NCBI RefSeq assembly: GCF_006385595.1
Contig: NZ_CP041046.1
Span: 3,844,001-3,908,000, forward strand
Direction: 5' to 3'
Length of the DNA stretch: 64,000 nt
Origin: Luteibacter pinisoli
Lineage (GTDB): Bacteria; Pseudomonadota; Gammaproteobacteria; Xanthomonadales; Rhodanobacteraceae
The notes under the pieces were generated by a model, which was not told the origin of the DNA, did no database searches, and saw only the letters and a program-made list of their open reading frames with translations. A program made the position numbers and the translations under genes. Shown here in pieces: positions 26,381-35,807 of the stretch. Each line of letters begins with the position of its first letter. The stretch's first letter is position 1.

Positions 26381-28597
26381 ATGCGCCAACTGCTGTTTCG
26401 ACCGCTCACGCTGATCATCATCAGTTGGTTCTGCATCAACGCGCCGCTGTTGCTCGGCTTCCGCGTCCTGCCAGGTGATGCCGTCAACGAGTTCTATCCC
26501 ATGGTCCGCTTCAACGTGGACACCCTTCGCTCGGGTGAGATGCCTTGGTGGAACCCTTACATCTTCTCCGGATATCCGCAGGCCGCGGATCCCCAGGCGA
26601 TGCTCTTTTCGCCGCTGATCACGTTATGGATGCTTCTGATTGATCGACCGGGCACCACCTGGTTTGTTTGGTCCGTTTTGCTGCACGTCCTCCTGGGGGC
26701 TCTTAGCTTTGCTGCCTTCCTGAAACGCCTGAAGGTCACCGACGTCGGTGTCGTTGTCGGAGCGCTGGTCTTCATGGCCGGTGGCGTTGCGGCATCTCGC
26801 CTTCAGCACGTACCGATTGTCGTCGTGTACGGCTTCCTTGCGCTGACTATGCTCTCCCTCGTTCGCTTCATGGAACGGCCTTCCATGGTTCGCGGCTTGG
26901 TGCTCGGAAGCTCAGCTGCAGGCATGGTGGTCCAACCCGTCCAGTTGACCTATCTCGCCTTCTGGATGTTGCTATCGCTAGTTGCAGGCGGTGTGTACAA
27001 GGCGTGGCCGAGGCTCAACGTCCGGCAGCGGTGGGTCTCATCAGCCGCCCTACTAACGGCCGGTGTCGTCTGCACCGCTCTGTCGCTACCGCAGATCCTC
27101 CTCACCAGTGCCTTTCTGGCGGTCTCGAACAGACCGACGCTTGATGTCGCGGTGGCACTCGACATGTCCGTGGGGCCGGCGTCCGCCCTGACACTATTTC
27201 TTCCCAACGCCTTGCAGAGCCTTCGAGGCACTTATTGGGGCTCCGTCGATCGCATCGAGACATTCCTCTATATCGGTGCACTTCCACTCGCGATCTTACT
27301 GGTCGAATGGCGCCATCTCGTCAGTCAGGCCGTCCGAAGCACCTGGTGTCGCTACTTCGTTGGCCTGCTGGTTATGTCTGCGATTTATGCTGCGGGAAGT
27401 CATACACCGATCTACCGGTTTCTCTACGAATACGTACCGGGCGTGAATCTCTTCAGGCGCCCCTCGGATGCGCTCTACCTGGCCAACGTGGCGCTGGCTG
27501 CCCTCGCTGCCGTGGCTGTGTCGTCCCCGAGGCTCACGTCGCAGGTATGCCTCCGCAATGCCCTTGTCGTCAGCCTTCTGTTAGCAATGGCGGGTACGGC
27601 CTCGATGCGGGGCGACGGCGAGGACTGGTTCGTTCCGTCCATCCTGCTCCCCGTAACACTGGTGGCCGGTTGCGCGTGGCTATTACGAACAGACCATCCG
27701 CGTTCGCTGGCTGCGGTATGCGCGATCTGCCTTGTCATCGACTACCGCTGCTTCAACGTGAATGGCGAATTTAACCACTTTCGTAATACGCCGGAGAAGT
27801 ACGGCAAAGAAGGGGCGGTGCGGTTTCTGGTGAACGAGTCCAGGGCAGCCGACGGAGCCACGCCGGTGCGTGTCGAGGTTAATGGTCTCGGTGCCGTCTG
27901 GAAGAACATGGGATCCGTCTACGGCATCCATGGCACCCAAGGCTACGGCCCGTTGCGATGGGCTCTCTACGACCGATGGTACGGCGCCTATGGCGACGGA
28001 AACGGCCCTCGGCCGTCGACCCCGGTGAATGCTTCGATCGACAGTCCGATGAACCGCCTTCTCGGCGTCCGATATGTCGTGTCGGAGAGTACCGGGATTG
28101 AAGCGACGGATCCCTCGGTCATCTATTCGGATGCCAAGGCAAGCGTCCAGCGCATGGAGATGCCTTATCCACGGGTTCTGACGCCTTTTCGCGGGAGCGT
28201 CGTCGATCCGAGCGACCTCTCCCGCGTCATGAGCCACTTCGACACGATGGATTTCAGCGAAGCGCTGATCCTCACCGCGCGCAGGCCAGGCGAAGATGAA
28301 GCCATCGCGCGTGCCGCGAGGATATGCCAGGGCAGGTCAAAGGTTCGGACGGCGCGATGGGGCAACAATGAGCAGCTGCTTTCCGTAGAGAGCTCCGCGC
28401 CGGCCTGGGTCGTAGTGAGCGAGTTGGACTTTCCTGGGTGGGTTGCCACAGTCGATGGCGAGGAGGCCCAGCATTTCCGAGCGAATGGCCTGTTCAGGGC
28501 CATCTGCATGCCTGCAGGTCAGCACCACCTCCGCTTTTCGCTCGATCCCATCGCGATGATCAGGGAAGCGATGCTTCGCCCAGCCGCGTGGCGCTGA
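26381..28597 (+). CDS. YfhO-like polytopic membrane protein (GT-C-type fold)
   Basis: This 738-residue protein has about ten to twelve membrane helices in the first 440 residues and a soluble C-terminal domain. The first periplasmic loop carries GDAVNEFYPMVRFNVDTLRSGEMPWWNPYIFSGYP, the family pattern of YfhO and related GT-C glycosyltransferase-like proteins, where the acidic residues take part in catalysis. The C-terminal part (VRFLVNESRAADGATPVRVEVNGLG; LDFPGWVATVDGEEAQHFRANGLFRAI) matches the extracytoplasmic sugar-transfer partner domain. The role is probably glycosylation of an envelope polymer; donor and acceptor are unknown. Base composition looks less GC-rich than flanking genes, which hints at transfer. 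Confidence 0.8.
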   Translation: MRQLLFRPLTLIIISWFCINAPLLLGFRVLPGDAVNEFYPMVRFNVDTLRSGEMPWWNPYIFSGYPQAADPQAMLFSPLITLWMLLIDRPGTTWFVWSVLLHVLLGALSFAAFLKRLKVTDVGVVVGALVFMAGGVAASRLQHVPIVVVYGFLALTMLSLVRFMERPSMVRGLVLGSSAAGMVVQPVQLTYLAFWMLLSLVAGGVYKAWPRLNVRQRWVSSAALLTAGVVCTALSLPQILLTSAFLAVSNRPTLDVAVALDMSVGPASALTLFLPNALQSLRGTYWGSVDRIETFLYIGALPLAILLVEWRHLVSQAVRSTWCRYFVGLLVMSAIYAAGSHTPIYRFLYEYVPGVNLFRRPSDALYLANVALAALAAVAVSSPRLTSQVCLRNALVVSLLLAMAGTASMRGDGEDWFVPSILLPVTLVAGCAWLLRTDHPRSLAAVCAICLVIDYRCFNVNGEFNHFRNTPEKYGKEGAVRFLVNESRAADGATPVRVEVNGLGAVWKNMGSVYGIHGTQGYGPLRWALYDRWYGAYGDGNGPRPSTPVNASIDSPMNRLLGVRYVVSESTGIEATDPSVIYSDAKASVQRMEMPYPRVLTPFRGSVVDPSDLSRVMSHFDTMDFSEALILTARRPGEDEAIARAARICQGRSKVRTARWGNNEQLLSVESSAPAWVVVSELDFPGWVATVDGEEAQHFRANGLFRAICMPAGQHHLRFSLDPIAMIREAMLRPAAWR

Positions 28598-28636
28598 GCG
28601 AGAAAGGCGCGCTCATAATCTGATCACCTATCAACG

Positions 28637-28918
28637 CTAGCCTCTCTGCAATCCTTCAATCCAATCGGCCACGTCACGAAGGGAACCTGACTGCGAAAAA
28701 GGGTCGTCAATGGTGACCACCATTGGCGAACCGTCGCTATCAGCATCGTCTGAGGGCCGGTTAAAACCAAATGCCTGGCTCAGAGCATCCTCTATTATAG
28801 CCGGCCCCAGATCCCCCCAATCCGTCAAACGTGCATCCTCTGAGACGGATTCAATAGGAACGTTCAAGCAACTCGCCACCACCGCCCGAACCTTGTCGAG
28901 AGTTTTCTGCGTCGCCAC
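28637..28918 (-). CDS. Acyl-carrier-protein-like protein lacking the phosphopantetheine serine
   Basis: The protein has 93 residues if translation starts at the GTG at 28918, which has AAGGAG seven bases upstream. An ATG 18 codons earlier has no such site. TLDKVRAVVASCLNVPIESVSEDARLTDWGDLGPAIIEDALSQAFGF follows the ACP pattern closely: helix I, the V-x-x-D-x-x-L loop, then the position of the DSL motif. Here that motif reads GDLGPAI, with no serine to carry the prosthetic group. A C-terminal helix (SLRDVADWIEGL) completes the four-helix bundle. It is either a structural ACP relative or not an ACP. Function unknown. Confidence 0.6.
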   Translation of the reverse strand: MATQKTLDKVRAVVASCLNVPIESVSEDARLTDWGDLGPAIIEDALSQAFGFNRPSDDADSDGSPMVVTIDDPFSQSGSLRDVADWIEGLQRG

Positions 28919-29111
28919 GTCGCGCTCCTTGCCATGCCATGGGCTTTCAGCGTACCGAGTTCGTGGCCCCATAGGTCAAAAAATCACGATGCAACTGCGG
29001 CACGTGACTCGTAAATCGTTGATCCTTCGCGACAAGTAACTGGTCTTACCGAGAAGGGGGCCGATCGCTACGCCACCCTTATGCCCTCGTCACTCGCGTC
29101 GACGCGGTGAA

Positions 29112-29471
29112 TCACGACAGTGAACGTATCAAAGGCCCATACAGCACACCTAAAAATGCCCCTATGAGCGTGCGCCCACCGAGGAGGAAGATGGCCGTCA
29201 AGTGATTTGCGTAGAACTTGTCACGTCGTGCCAGAAGCATTTCTTTAGCCTCCCGCACAGCGGGTCCATCGCTCGCCCTGATTGATTCCAACGCCTTGAA
29301 TATCAAGCCGCTCGTCGCCGAAATATCGTCACGGACGTCGAAGCGCTCCCCTCGCTCCTGCACCATCTTCCTCGCCTCGGCAACCGACCTGACCCACCAG
29401 AGCATGTTCCGCAGTGCAAAGGCGACGCCAGGCACGGCGCCGAGTAGAAAGCCTATTCCCCCGTTATCCAT
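29112..29471 (-). CDS. Small membrane protein of unknown function
   Basis: The protein has 119 residues from the ATG at 29471, which has GGGGAG just upstream. The longer frame lacks a site and overlaps the kinase leader. A hydrophobic segment lies near the N-terminus (GGIGFLLGAVPGVAFALRNMLWWV) and a second near the C-terminus (HLTAIFLLGGRTLIGAFLGVLYGPLI). Between them is a charged helical stretch (ARKMVQERGERFDVRDDISATSG). It is divergent from the sensor kinase. No family recognised. Confidence 0.65.
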   Translation of the reverse strand: MDNGGIGFLLGAVPGVAFALRNMLWWVRSVAEARKMVQERGERFDVRDDISATSGLIFKALESIRASDGPAVREAKEMLLARRDKFYANHLTAIFLLGGRTLIGAFLGVLYGPLIRSLS

Positions 29472-29596
29472 GCGAACTCCCCTAACCCGCCAAAGGCAAG
29501 GATACCCATGCCTTCGGGCAGGACCGCAAACGCTTGCATCAGCAAGCATTGCCCTGCACGATTCCGGAAAGGCTTTGCAATCGAGGGGTGGGATTC

Positions 29597-32596
29597 GTGC
29601 GGTGGAACAGACGCTTCGCTGACTGGGCGCCGTCGCGGACGATCCTGGCCCTGCTTCTGGGGGCCATGCCCGTGGCCCCGGCGCTCGCCACCCCAGCGGA
29701 CATCCCCGGCTACGTCACCAGCGAGTGGCGGACCCGCGACGGGGCGCCTGGCGACATCCGCTCCATGGCGCAGACGAAGGACGGCTGGCTGTGGCTCGGT
29801 ACCTCGTCGGGCCTGTTCCGCTTCGACGGCCAGACGTTCGCCGCGCATGACCTCCTACCGGATACGTTTCCGGGCTCGCGCGGCGTCACCGACATGGCCG
29901 CGCTGCCCGATGGCGGGCTTCTCGTCATGTATGGCGGAGCCGTGGTCATGCACCTGGCCGCCGACGGCGTCACGGCCACCCGCCCAGACGGCTTACCCGC
30001 CGACAGCGTCGACGGCGTGATGTTCGACGGCAGCGGCCGTGTGTTCGCCGCCGCCGAAGGGAAACTCTTCACACTGACCGGCGACCACTGGACGCTGTGC
30101 CACGCGCCGTCGTGGCGCCTACCCGCAACACCCGTCGACGGCGCCACCCTCGATGCCAGCGGCGCGCTCATCGTGAACGCCGCCGACGGCGTCTATCGCC
30201 TGGCGCCCGGATCCAACGCGTTCGAGCGCGTCAGCGGCGTGGATCCGGCGCCGGAGCAGCATCTCTTCGGCACCGCCGACGGCCGCATGTGGCGGACACG
30301 CAAGGCAGGCTTCGAGCTGCTGCCCGGTCTCACCGCGGGGAACCTGGCCATCGGCTCAGGAAGCAGCATCTTCGCTAACGACGGTCGAGGCGCGTTCTGG
30401 TCGATGCAGCAGGGATGCCCGAGCCTCTGCCTGCGACGCGAAGGCCTCGATCCCGCCCAGGGCTCCATGAGCGCCCCGGCCCTCTACCGGCTCCCTGAGG
30501 GCCGGGACGGGTTGTCCGCCATGAGTCTCCTCGCGGACCGTGCAGGCAATCTCTGGGTCGGCGGCAAGGACGGGCTCGTCCGCTTCCACCCCACCGATGT
30601 CCGCCCCATGGATATGGGCTACGAAGCGTTTTACTTCACCCTGATGCCGATGGACGACGGCAGCATGCTCGCCGGCGCCGAGTCCAACTGGAAGAGCGAC
30701 GACCTCGTCCGCTTCACACCCACCGGGCGCGTCGTCGTGGCACGGGGCGCGCATACCCACGCCCTGGCGCGATGGCCGAATGGAAAGGTCTTGCATGTGG
30801 ATCGCTCCGGGCCACTCAGCGTGGTCGACGGCAACCGGCTCGTTCCGTGGTCCGCGCGCCCCGACAAAGCCAATGATGTACTAACGCTGGTCGCACTCCC
30901 TGCCGGCAACGATCGCGCGTGGGTCGGCCTGGCAGACATGGGCCTGTTCCTTGTCACGCCGCAGGCGTGGACGCCCGTCGGCGCTGCGGAAGGCTTTCCG
31001 AAGCAGTCACCGTCCGTCGGTGGCAACGATGACGCCGGACGCACCTGGTTCGGTTACGCCGACGGCAAGCTGCGCGACGTAAAGGACGGTCACGTCGTTG
31101 AAGGCGGCACCTACGACACCGGCCTGGGCGCCGTCACGGCACTCCTTCCGGGCAAACCGCTCATCGCGGGCGGCGAACAAGGCGTCGCGTGGTTCGACGG
31201 CAAGGCCTTCCATCCGCTGCGATTGAGGACGCCCGGCATCCTGCGCGGCGTCACCGGACTGGCGAGAACGGCCGACGGCGCACTCTGGGCTTATGGCCGT
31301 GCCGGCCTGGTACGTATCGACGGCGAAGCCTTCAAGGCTGTTATGGAAGGCCGCGCCAACGACGCCGGTTACCGCATCCTAACCAACGATGACGGCCTGG
31401 CCGGTGGTGCCCAGCAATCGCGCAGCTTCACCAGCCTCACGGTCGACGCCAAAGGCCTCTTGTGGGCCGCCGGCGCATTGGGCCTCGTCACCGTGGATCC
31501 GGCCACCGTCAAGCCACCCTCGCCGGTGCGACCGGTGATCCTTTCCCTTGCGAGTGGACACCACGGCCCCCTGCCCTCGCACGGCGCGACGCTGCCTCCC
31601 GGCGATGCATCGCTCGAAGTGGCGTTTACCGGCCTGTCGCTGGACGACCCAAAACATGTGCAGCTGCGCTATCGCCTGCGCGGCAGCGATGACACCTGGC
31701 ACGACGCGGACGGTGCCGATACGGTCCGGTTCGACCAGCTGGCACCCGGCAGCTACCAGTTCGAGCTACAGGCGCGGAACAGCGAAGGCGAGTGGTCACC
31801 GGTGGTGTCCTCGTCGACGATCGTGCGGACGCCCGCGTTCACCGAGACGCTTTTGTTCCGCTGCCTCGTCGGCCTCGCGTGCCTCGCTGCCCTGTTCATC
31901 CTTTACACGCTCCGCATGCGGTCCGTGCGACAACGGCATCGTGAGCGCATCAACGCGAAGCTGGCCGAGCGCGACCGCATTGCCAGCGAACTCCACGACT
32001 CCATCCTCCAGGGCACGCAGGCCATCGCCATCCGCCTGTCCGGCTGGGAACTCGACACCACCGTTCCTGAATCGATGCGCGAGCGCATCAAGGTCGTGTC
32101 CCGGCAGATGAAGGGCATCGTCCTGGAAGGCCGTGCGCGCGTGGTCGCGTTACGTAGCGTCGGCCAGGGCGGCATGTCGCTCTCCGATGCGCTGCGCCTG
32201 ATCGGCGACGATCACGAGGAGGCCTCGGAGACGGCCTTCGAACTGTTCGTCGTGGGCGAGGAAACCGAGCTACCGGATGCGGTCCAGGTGCCCGTCCTCG
32301 ACATCCTCAGGGAAGCCATCCACAACGCGTTCCTGCATGCGCAGGCGGCGAGGGTCATGGTGACCATCGACTTCTCGGCCGGCACGCTGCGGGCAACGGT
32401 GCAGGACGACGGGTGCGGCTTGCCGGCCGACGTGCTCGAGGCAGGCCGTCGGCCGGGCCATTGGGGGCTGGTCATTATGCGCGAGCGTGCCATTGCCGCG
32501 GGCGCGGACTTTGCCATGGCAAGCAGTGCGAAGGGAACGTCGTTGACACTGACCATCGCCATCGCTGCCGCATCGGCCCGGCGGACGGTTACGTAA
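29597..32596 (+). CDS. Reg_prop / Y_Y_Y sensor histidine kinase (HisKA_3 type)
   Basis: The protein has 999 residues from the GTG at 29597, which has GAGGGG upstream. The layout is an N-terminal signal segment, a periplasmic beta-propeller of Reg_prop repeats over about 30-650 (DGWLWLGTSSGLFRFDG; AGNLWVGGKDGLVRFHP), a Y_Y_Y domain at about 660-750, one membrane helix at about 755-775, HisKA_3 with phospho-acceptor His800 in ELHDSILQG, and a HATPase with REAIHNAFLHA, DDGCGLP and GHWGLVIMRERA. Such kinases respond to extracellular signals, often polysaccharides. Its natural partner is the NarL-type regulator at 34258-34887, although two minus-strand genes lie between them. The stop overlaps the convergent gene by eight bases. 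Confidence 0.92.
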   Translation: MRWNRRFADWAPSRTILALLLGAMPVAPALATPADIPGYVTSEWRTRDGAPGDIRSMAQTKDGWLWLGTSSGLFRFDGQTFAAHDLLPDTFPGSRGVTDMAALPDGGLLVMYGGAVVMHLAADGVTATRPDGLPADSVDGVMFDGSGRVFAAAEGKLFTLTGDHWTLCHAPSWRLPATPVDGATLDASGALIVNAADGVYRLAPGSNAFERVSGVDPAPEQHLFGTADGRMWRTRKAGFELLPGLTAGNLAIGSGSSIFANDGRGAFWSMQQGCPSLCLRREGLDPAQGSMSAPALYRLPEGRDGLSAMSLLADRAGNLWVGGKDGLVRFHPTDVRPMDMGYEAFYFTLMPMDDGSMLAGAESNWKSDDLVRFTPTGRVVVARGAHTHALARWPNGKVLHVDRSGPLSVVDGNRLVPWSARPDKANDVLTLVALPAGNDRAWVGLADMGLFLVTPQAWTPVGAAEGFPKQSPSVGGNDDAGRTWFGYADGKLRDVKDGHVVEGGTYDTGLGAVTALLPGKPLIAGGEQGVAWFDGKAFHPLRLRTPGILRGVTGLARTADGALWAYGRAGLVRIDGEAFKAVMEGRANDAGYRILTNDDGLAGGAQQSRSFTSLTVDAKGLLWAAGALGLVTVDPATVKPPSPVRPVILSLASGHHGPLPSHGATLPPGDASLEVAFTGLSLDDPKHVQLRYRLRGSDDTWHDADGADTVRFDQLAPGSYQFELQARNSEGEWSPVVSSSTIVRTPAFTETLLFRCLVGLACLAALFILYTLRMRSVRQRHRERINAKLAERDRIASELHDSILQGTQAIAIRLSGWELDTTVPESMRERIKVVSRQMKGIVLEGRARVVALRSVGQGGMSLSDALRLIGDDHEEASETAFELFVVGEETELPDAVQVPVLDILREAIHNAFLHAQAARVMVTIDFSAGTLRATVQDDGCGLPADVLEAGRRPGHWGLVIMRERAIAAGADFAMASSAKGTSLTLTIAIAAASARRTVT

Positions 32597-33308
32597 AACG
32601 GAAGTCCGAAAGGTCCACGCCGACGATCAGCGGCTCGGCAACCGAGGTGTTGTCCTCCGTGCGCGGGAAGATCCGCAGGCGTGTCGGCATCATCAGGCCC
32701 TGCACCGCAACGTAGTCGGAGATATAACGGGCCGCCGCATTGTTGCCCTGGATCTCCACTTCGTAGTCATGGCGACGGCAAAGGCCATCGGCATCGAAGT
32801 AGAACGTCTGCACCTTGCTGTGGGTGGCGAACGTATCGGGAAACGTCGCGCGAAGCCGGCGCCAGGGCTGGCCGTCGACATGCCACGGCTCGATCTCCTC
32901 CGTGACGATGCCGTCGCCAGCAAGCACGAACGGCAGGCGAAGATAGGTCGACATGGTGTAGCCCGCGAAGTAAGCGAGCTGCGTGTTGGACCAGGGCGTG
33001 TTGAGTTCAAACCCGGCAAAGGACGCACGCGGTTCGTCCAGGGTCTCGGTGACTGCGCCCTCGGCGTTCAGCAGGGCGACGCGGCCGGGCGTGAACAGGG
33101 AATGGTCTCCCGATGGCAGGAACGGCGTGTGCGAGACCACCTGCTTCTTGAGGTCGGCCGTCACCGTCGCATCCGTGAGAACACCCTCGCGCTGCTTGAG
33201 CGCCCACAACACACCCGAATGGTGCAGGCGGGCAGAAACGGAAGAGAACGCGTTGTATCGCTCCATGCCGCCAGCGGCGCGGAGGGCAAATTCCAGAAGG
33301 TTATTCAT
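32589..33308 (-). CDS. Conserved hypothetical protein, operonic with AraC regulator
   Basis: This 239-residue protein has no signal peptide or membrane segment. The pattern LLEFALRAAGGMERYNAFSSVSARLHHSGVLWALKQ and later YFDADGLCRRHDYEVEIQG looks like a beta-rich lipid- or small-ligand-binding fold related to outer-membrane lipoprotein-sorting domains, but this is a weak resemblance. It follows the AraC gene by 39 bases on the same strand and should be co-transcribed and perhaps controlled by it. The 3' end overlaps the kinase gene by eight bases. Confidence 0.75.
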   Translation of the reverse strand: MNNLLEFALRAAGGMERYNAFSSVSARLHHSGVLWALKQREGVLTDATVTADLKKQVVSHTPFLPSGDHSLFTPGRVALLNAEGAVTETLDEPRASFAGFELNTPWSNTQLAYFAGYTMSTYLRLPFVLAGDGIVTEEIEPWHVDGQPWRRLRATFPDTFATHSKVQTFYFDADGLCRRHDYEVEIQGNNAAARYISDYVAVQGLMMPTRLRIFPRTEDNTSVAEPLIVGVDLSDFRFT

Positions 33309-33347
33309 CGTCGTCTCAAGGCAAGGGAAGGAACGGGCGAACAGGTG

Positions 33348-34100
33348 TCACGCGGCCATCGTGCTGTGCCGCCTGCGCCACGTGCCGGGCGGCACACCCA
33401 CCACGCGGGCAAACTGGCGATTGAAATGGCATTGCTCACTAAAGCCGCAGGCAGCCGCCACGGCTTCCAGGGTGACGTCTTCATTCGAAAGCATCCGCTG
33501 GGCAAGCTGGACACGGCGATGGATGACCCACTGCCGCACGCTGATGCCGAAGCTCACCCGGAATGCCGCGGAGAAGCGCGATGACGACATGCCACACCGC
33601 GCAGCGACGTCGGCCGTGACGAAGCCATCGGCGAGGTGGTGATCCATGTACGCCACGGCCTGTACCCGCTGCCACTCGGCGAGTTGGCGGGCGGGCTGAG
33701 GTTTCGGCTGTGGCGGAGCGGGCGGCAGCGCCAGCGACGCCAGACGCAAGGCCTGGGCCACTTCAAGCGAGGCACCGACCGAGGCAGGATGCTGCTCAAG
33801 GAGGCGCACGAGGATCGCCGCCAGCCGTGCCGCTATGGGCATGTCGTCGTGGCTGCCGGGCACCGGGCGAAGGACAAGGCCCGAGGTCGGCCTGCCCGGC
33901 TCGTTGCAGTAGGCGACAAGAAGTGGCTCGCCCGATGTCCCTGCGTAGTCGATCGTGTCCAGGGCCTGGCGCGACCACAGCGTATCGAGGAGGCGATCCA
34001 ACACCGGGCCGGTGTGTGCGGTAACGGTGCCCTGCGGCGGTGCGACGAGGACCCCGGCGGACGGAAGCGTGCGTAGTGTCGCTGACATATCGGGTCGCAT
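33348..34100 (-). CDS. AraC-family transcriptional regulator
   Basis: The protein has 250 residues from the ATG at 34100, preceded by AGGAGA six bases upstream. An ATG five codons earlier has no site. The N-terminal half matches an AraC cupin-type ligand domain (GVLVAPPQGTVTAHTGPVLDRLLDTLWSR). The C-terminal 100 residues carry two helix-turn-helix motifs: TADVAARCGMSSSRFSAAFRVSFGISVRQWVIHRRV and TLEAVAAACGFSEQCHFNRQFARVVGVPPGTWRR. It is divergent from the response regulator and upstream of the hypothetical gene at 32589-33308. Confidence 0.92.
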   Translation of the reverse strand: MRPDMSATLRTLPSAGVLVAPPQGTVTAHTGPVLDRLLDTLWSRQALDTIDYAGTSGEPLLVAYCNEPGRPTSGLVLRPVPGSHDDMPIAARLAAILVRLLEQHPASVGASLEVAQALRLASLALPPAPPQPKPQPARQLAEWQRVQAVAYMDHHLADGFVTADVAARCGMSSSRFSAAFRVSFGISVRQWVIHRRVQLAQRMLSNEDVTLEAVAAACGFSEQCHFNRQFARVVGVPPGTWRRRHSTMAA

Positions 34101-34257
34101 GCGGGTCTCCTGCATCGTTCATGGACGGCCTATGGGCGCATTAGGCCCGGGCCGTTCACGCCCCCGATACCCTCGTTATGGGCAAAAAATGCACGTGCGG
34201 AAAATGCCTCTTTCGAGCGTTGCGGAGGCCGCCACCGGTCCCGGAGAATGAAAGGAC

Positions 34258-34887
34258 ATGACCACACCCTCGCCCATCCGCGTACTCATCGCCGACGACC
34301 ACCCCGCCATGCGGGAGGGTCTCGCCCATGCGGTGTCGCTGGAGGCAGGCATGCAGGTCGCCGCGCAGGCGGGGGACGGCCTCGAGGCCGTCGACCTGTT
34401 CCGGGAACACCGCCCCAACGTCACGCTGATCGACCTGCAGATGCCGCGGATGAACGGCATCGAGGCCATCGCGGCCATCCGGGAAATCGACCGCAAGGCG
34501 GTCATCGTCGTGCTGACCACCTACCCCGGCGATGCCCGCGTAATGCGGGCGCTGGCCCTGGGGGCCACGTCGTACCTTCTGAAATCGTCAACGACCAGCG
34601 AAATCCTCAGCGCCATCCGCTCCGCGCTCGACGGCCGCCAGGTGCTCGGGACCGACCTACGCCGGGATATCGCCACGCATGCGGGTTCCGAACAGCTGAC
34701 CAAGCGCGAGCTCAGCGTGTTGAAACTGGCCGCGATGGGTTACGGCAACAGGGAAATCGGCGAGGCACTCGGGGTGTCGGAAGAGACGATCAAGTCGCGT
34801 ATCCGGAGCATTCTTGGGAAGCTGGACGCGAGTGATCGGACGCATGCGGTGACGTTGGCGATCCAGCGGGGGTTTTTGGAACTCTGA
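34258..34887 (+). CDS. NarL/FixJ-type response regulator
   Basis: This 209-residue protein has a receiver domain with the acidic pair in LIADDHP, phospho-acceptor Asp59 (LIDLQMPRMNG) and Lys109 (SYLLKSS), then a LuxR-type HTH at about 143-205 (LTKRELSVLKLAAMGYGNREIGEALGVSEETIKSRI). AAAGGA precedes the ATG very closely. It is probably the output partner of the HisKA_3 kinase at 29597-32596, which lies on the same strand 1.7 kb upstream. Confidence 0.93.
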   Translation: MTTPSPIRVLIADDHPAMREGLAHAVSLEAGMQVAAQAGDGLEAVDLFREHRPNVTLIDLQMPRMNGIEAIAAIREIDRKAVIVVLTTYPGDARVMRALALGATSYLLKSSTTSEILSAIRSALDGRQVLGTDLRRDIATHAGSEQLTKRELSVLKLAAMGYGNREIGEALGVSEETIKSRIRSILGKLDASDRTHAVTLAIQRGFLEL

Positions 34888-34996
34888 CAGCTCGGCCGGT
34901 GTGGTGTCGGATGCTTCCGGCTCGTTCGCTGACCGGGCTATATTCTCGTCCGGCAGTGGCGACCACGGGGAAGCCAGCCTATTGAGGCCGTGAGAC

Positions 34997-35782
34997 ATGA
35001 CAGGGATTTCGATGCTCACCATGGCGCCTGATGCGGTAGCCACCTCTCAGGTGCCCGATAACGCGTTGGGCTCGATGGAAACGCCACTTAGCTTCACTGA
35101 GCTGAACCGCCGGCTTAGCGCTATCCCGGACTACGACTCGGCGCCGCCCAAGAGGCGACGCCTACCTGCCATCGGATTCCTCGTCTCATTGCTGGCCTAC
35201 GCAGGAACGCTCGTCGTTGCGAAGCTGCCGATCAACGGTAAGGTGCAAGTGGCGTTGATGCTTCTCCTACTGGCCGTAGAGATCGGAGGTGTTGCCATCA
35301 ATTTCTGGTTCTCTCGCCGGGAGTTCGTCAGCCTGCTCAGGCCCTTCGAAGACTTTGCAGGCCAGCTCGACCACGATTTTCCCTACCATTTCCAGATTCG
35401 CACGTGGCTGATCGGTCAGCCACGGGACGTACTGAGCAAGCATGCCTCCATGTCCAAGTACCGCCGGGAACGGTATACCCAGAAGCTTCCGCTGCTTGCG
35501 GGAAGCATATCGACGCTGGGCATCGTCCCCGTCCTGGTGGCGGTCTACTTCCAGGGTCGGCAAATACTCGAAGGCCACGCCATTACTTGGATCGACGGCC
35601 TGTTCGGGTTCCTGTTGCTCTTGTTCTACTTTCTAACCTGGACGTCGACGCTGACCAAGAGCCGGCTGGAGGCTATGGATATGCATCTTCAGGATGCGTG
35701 GACCGACGTTCAGACGACGGACGCCGCGACCAAGTCGGATGCATCGACCGACAGTTCGACGGCTAAAGATCTCAACACGTAG
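34997..35782 (+). CDS. Membrane protein of unknown function
   Basis: This 261-residue protein has about four membrane helices in two pairs: residues about 57-100 (GFLVSLLAYAGTLVV; VALMLLLLAVEIGGVAINFW) and about 165-215 (LAGSISTLGIVPVLVAVYF; GLFGFLLLLFYFLTWTSTL). A soluble stretch with RRERYTQKLP lies between them. The C-terminal tail is Thr/Asp/Ser-rich. No family recognised. It ends 26 bases from the convergent end of the CDI-associated cluster, which may mark the boundary of that island. Confidence 0.75.
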   Translation: MTGISMLTMAPDAVATSQVPDNALGSMETPLSFTELNRRLSAIPDYDSAPPKRRRLPAIGFLVSLLAYAGTLVVAKLPINGKVQVALMLLLLAVEIGGVAINFWFSRREFVSLLRPFEDFAGQLDHDFPYHFQIRTWLIGQPRDVLSKHASMSKYRRERYTQKLPLLAGSISTLGIVPVLVAVYFQGRQILEGHAITWIDGLFGFLLLLFYFLTWTSTLTKSRLEAMDMHLQDAWTDVQTTDAATKSDASTDSSTAKDLNT

Positions 35783-35807
35783 AGACGCTCGCACCGTTGA
35801 GTCATCG

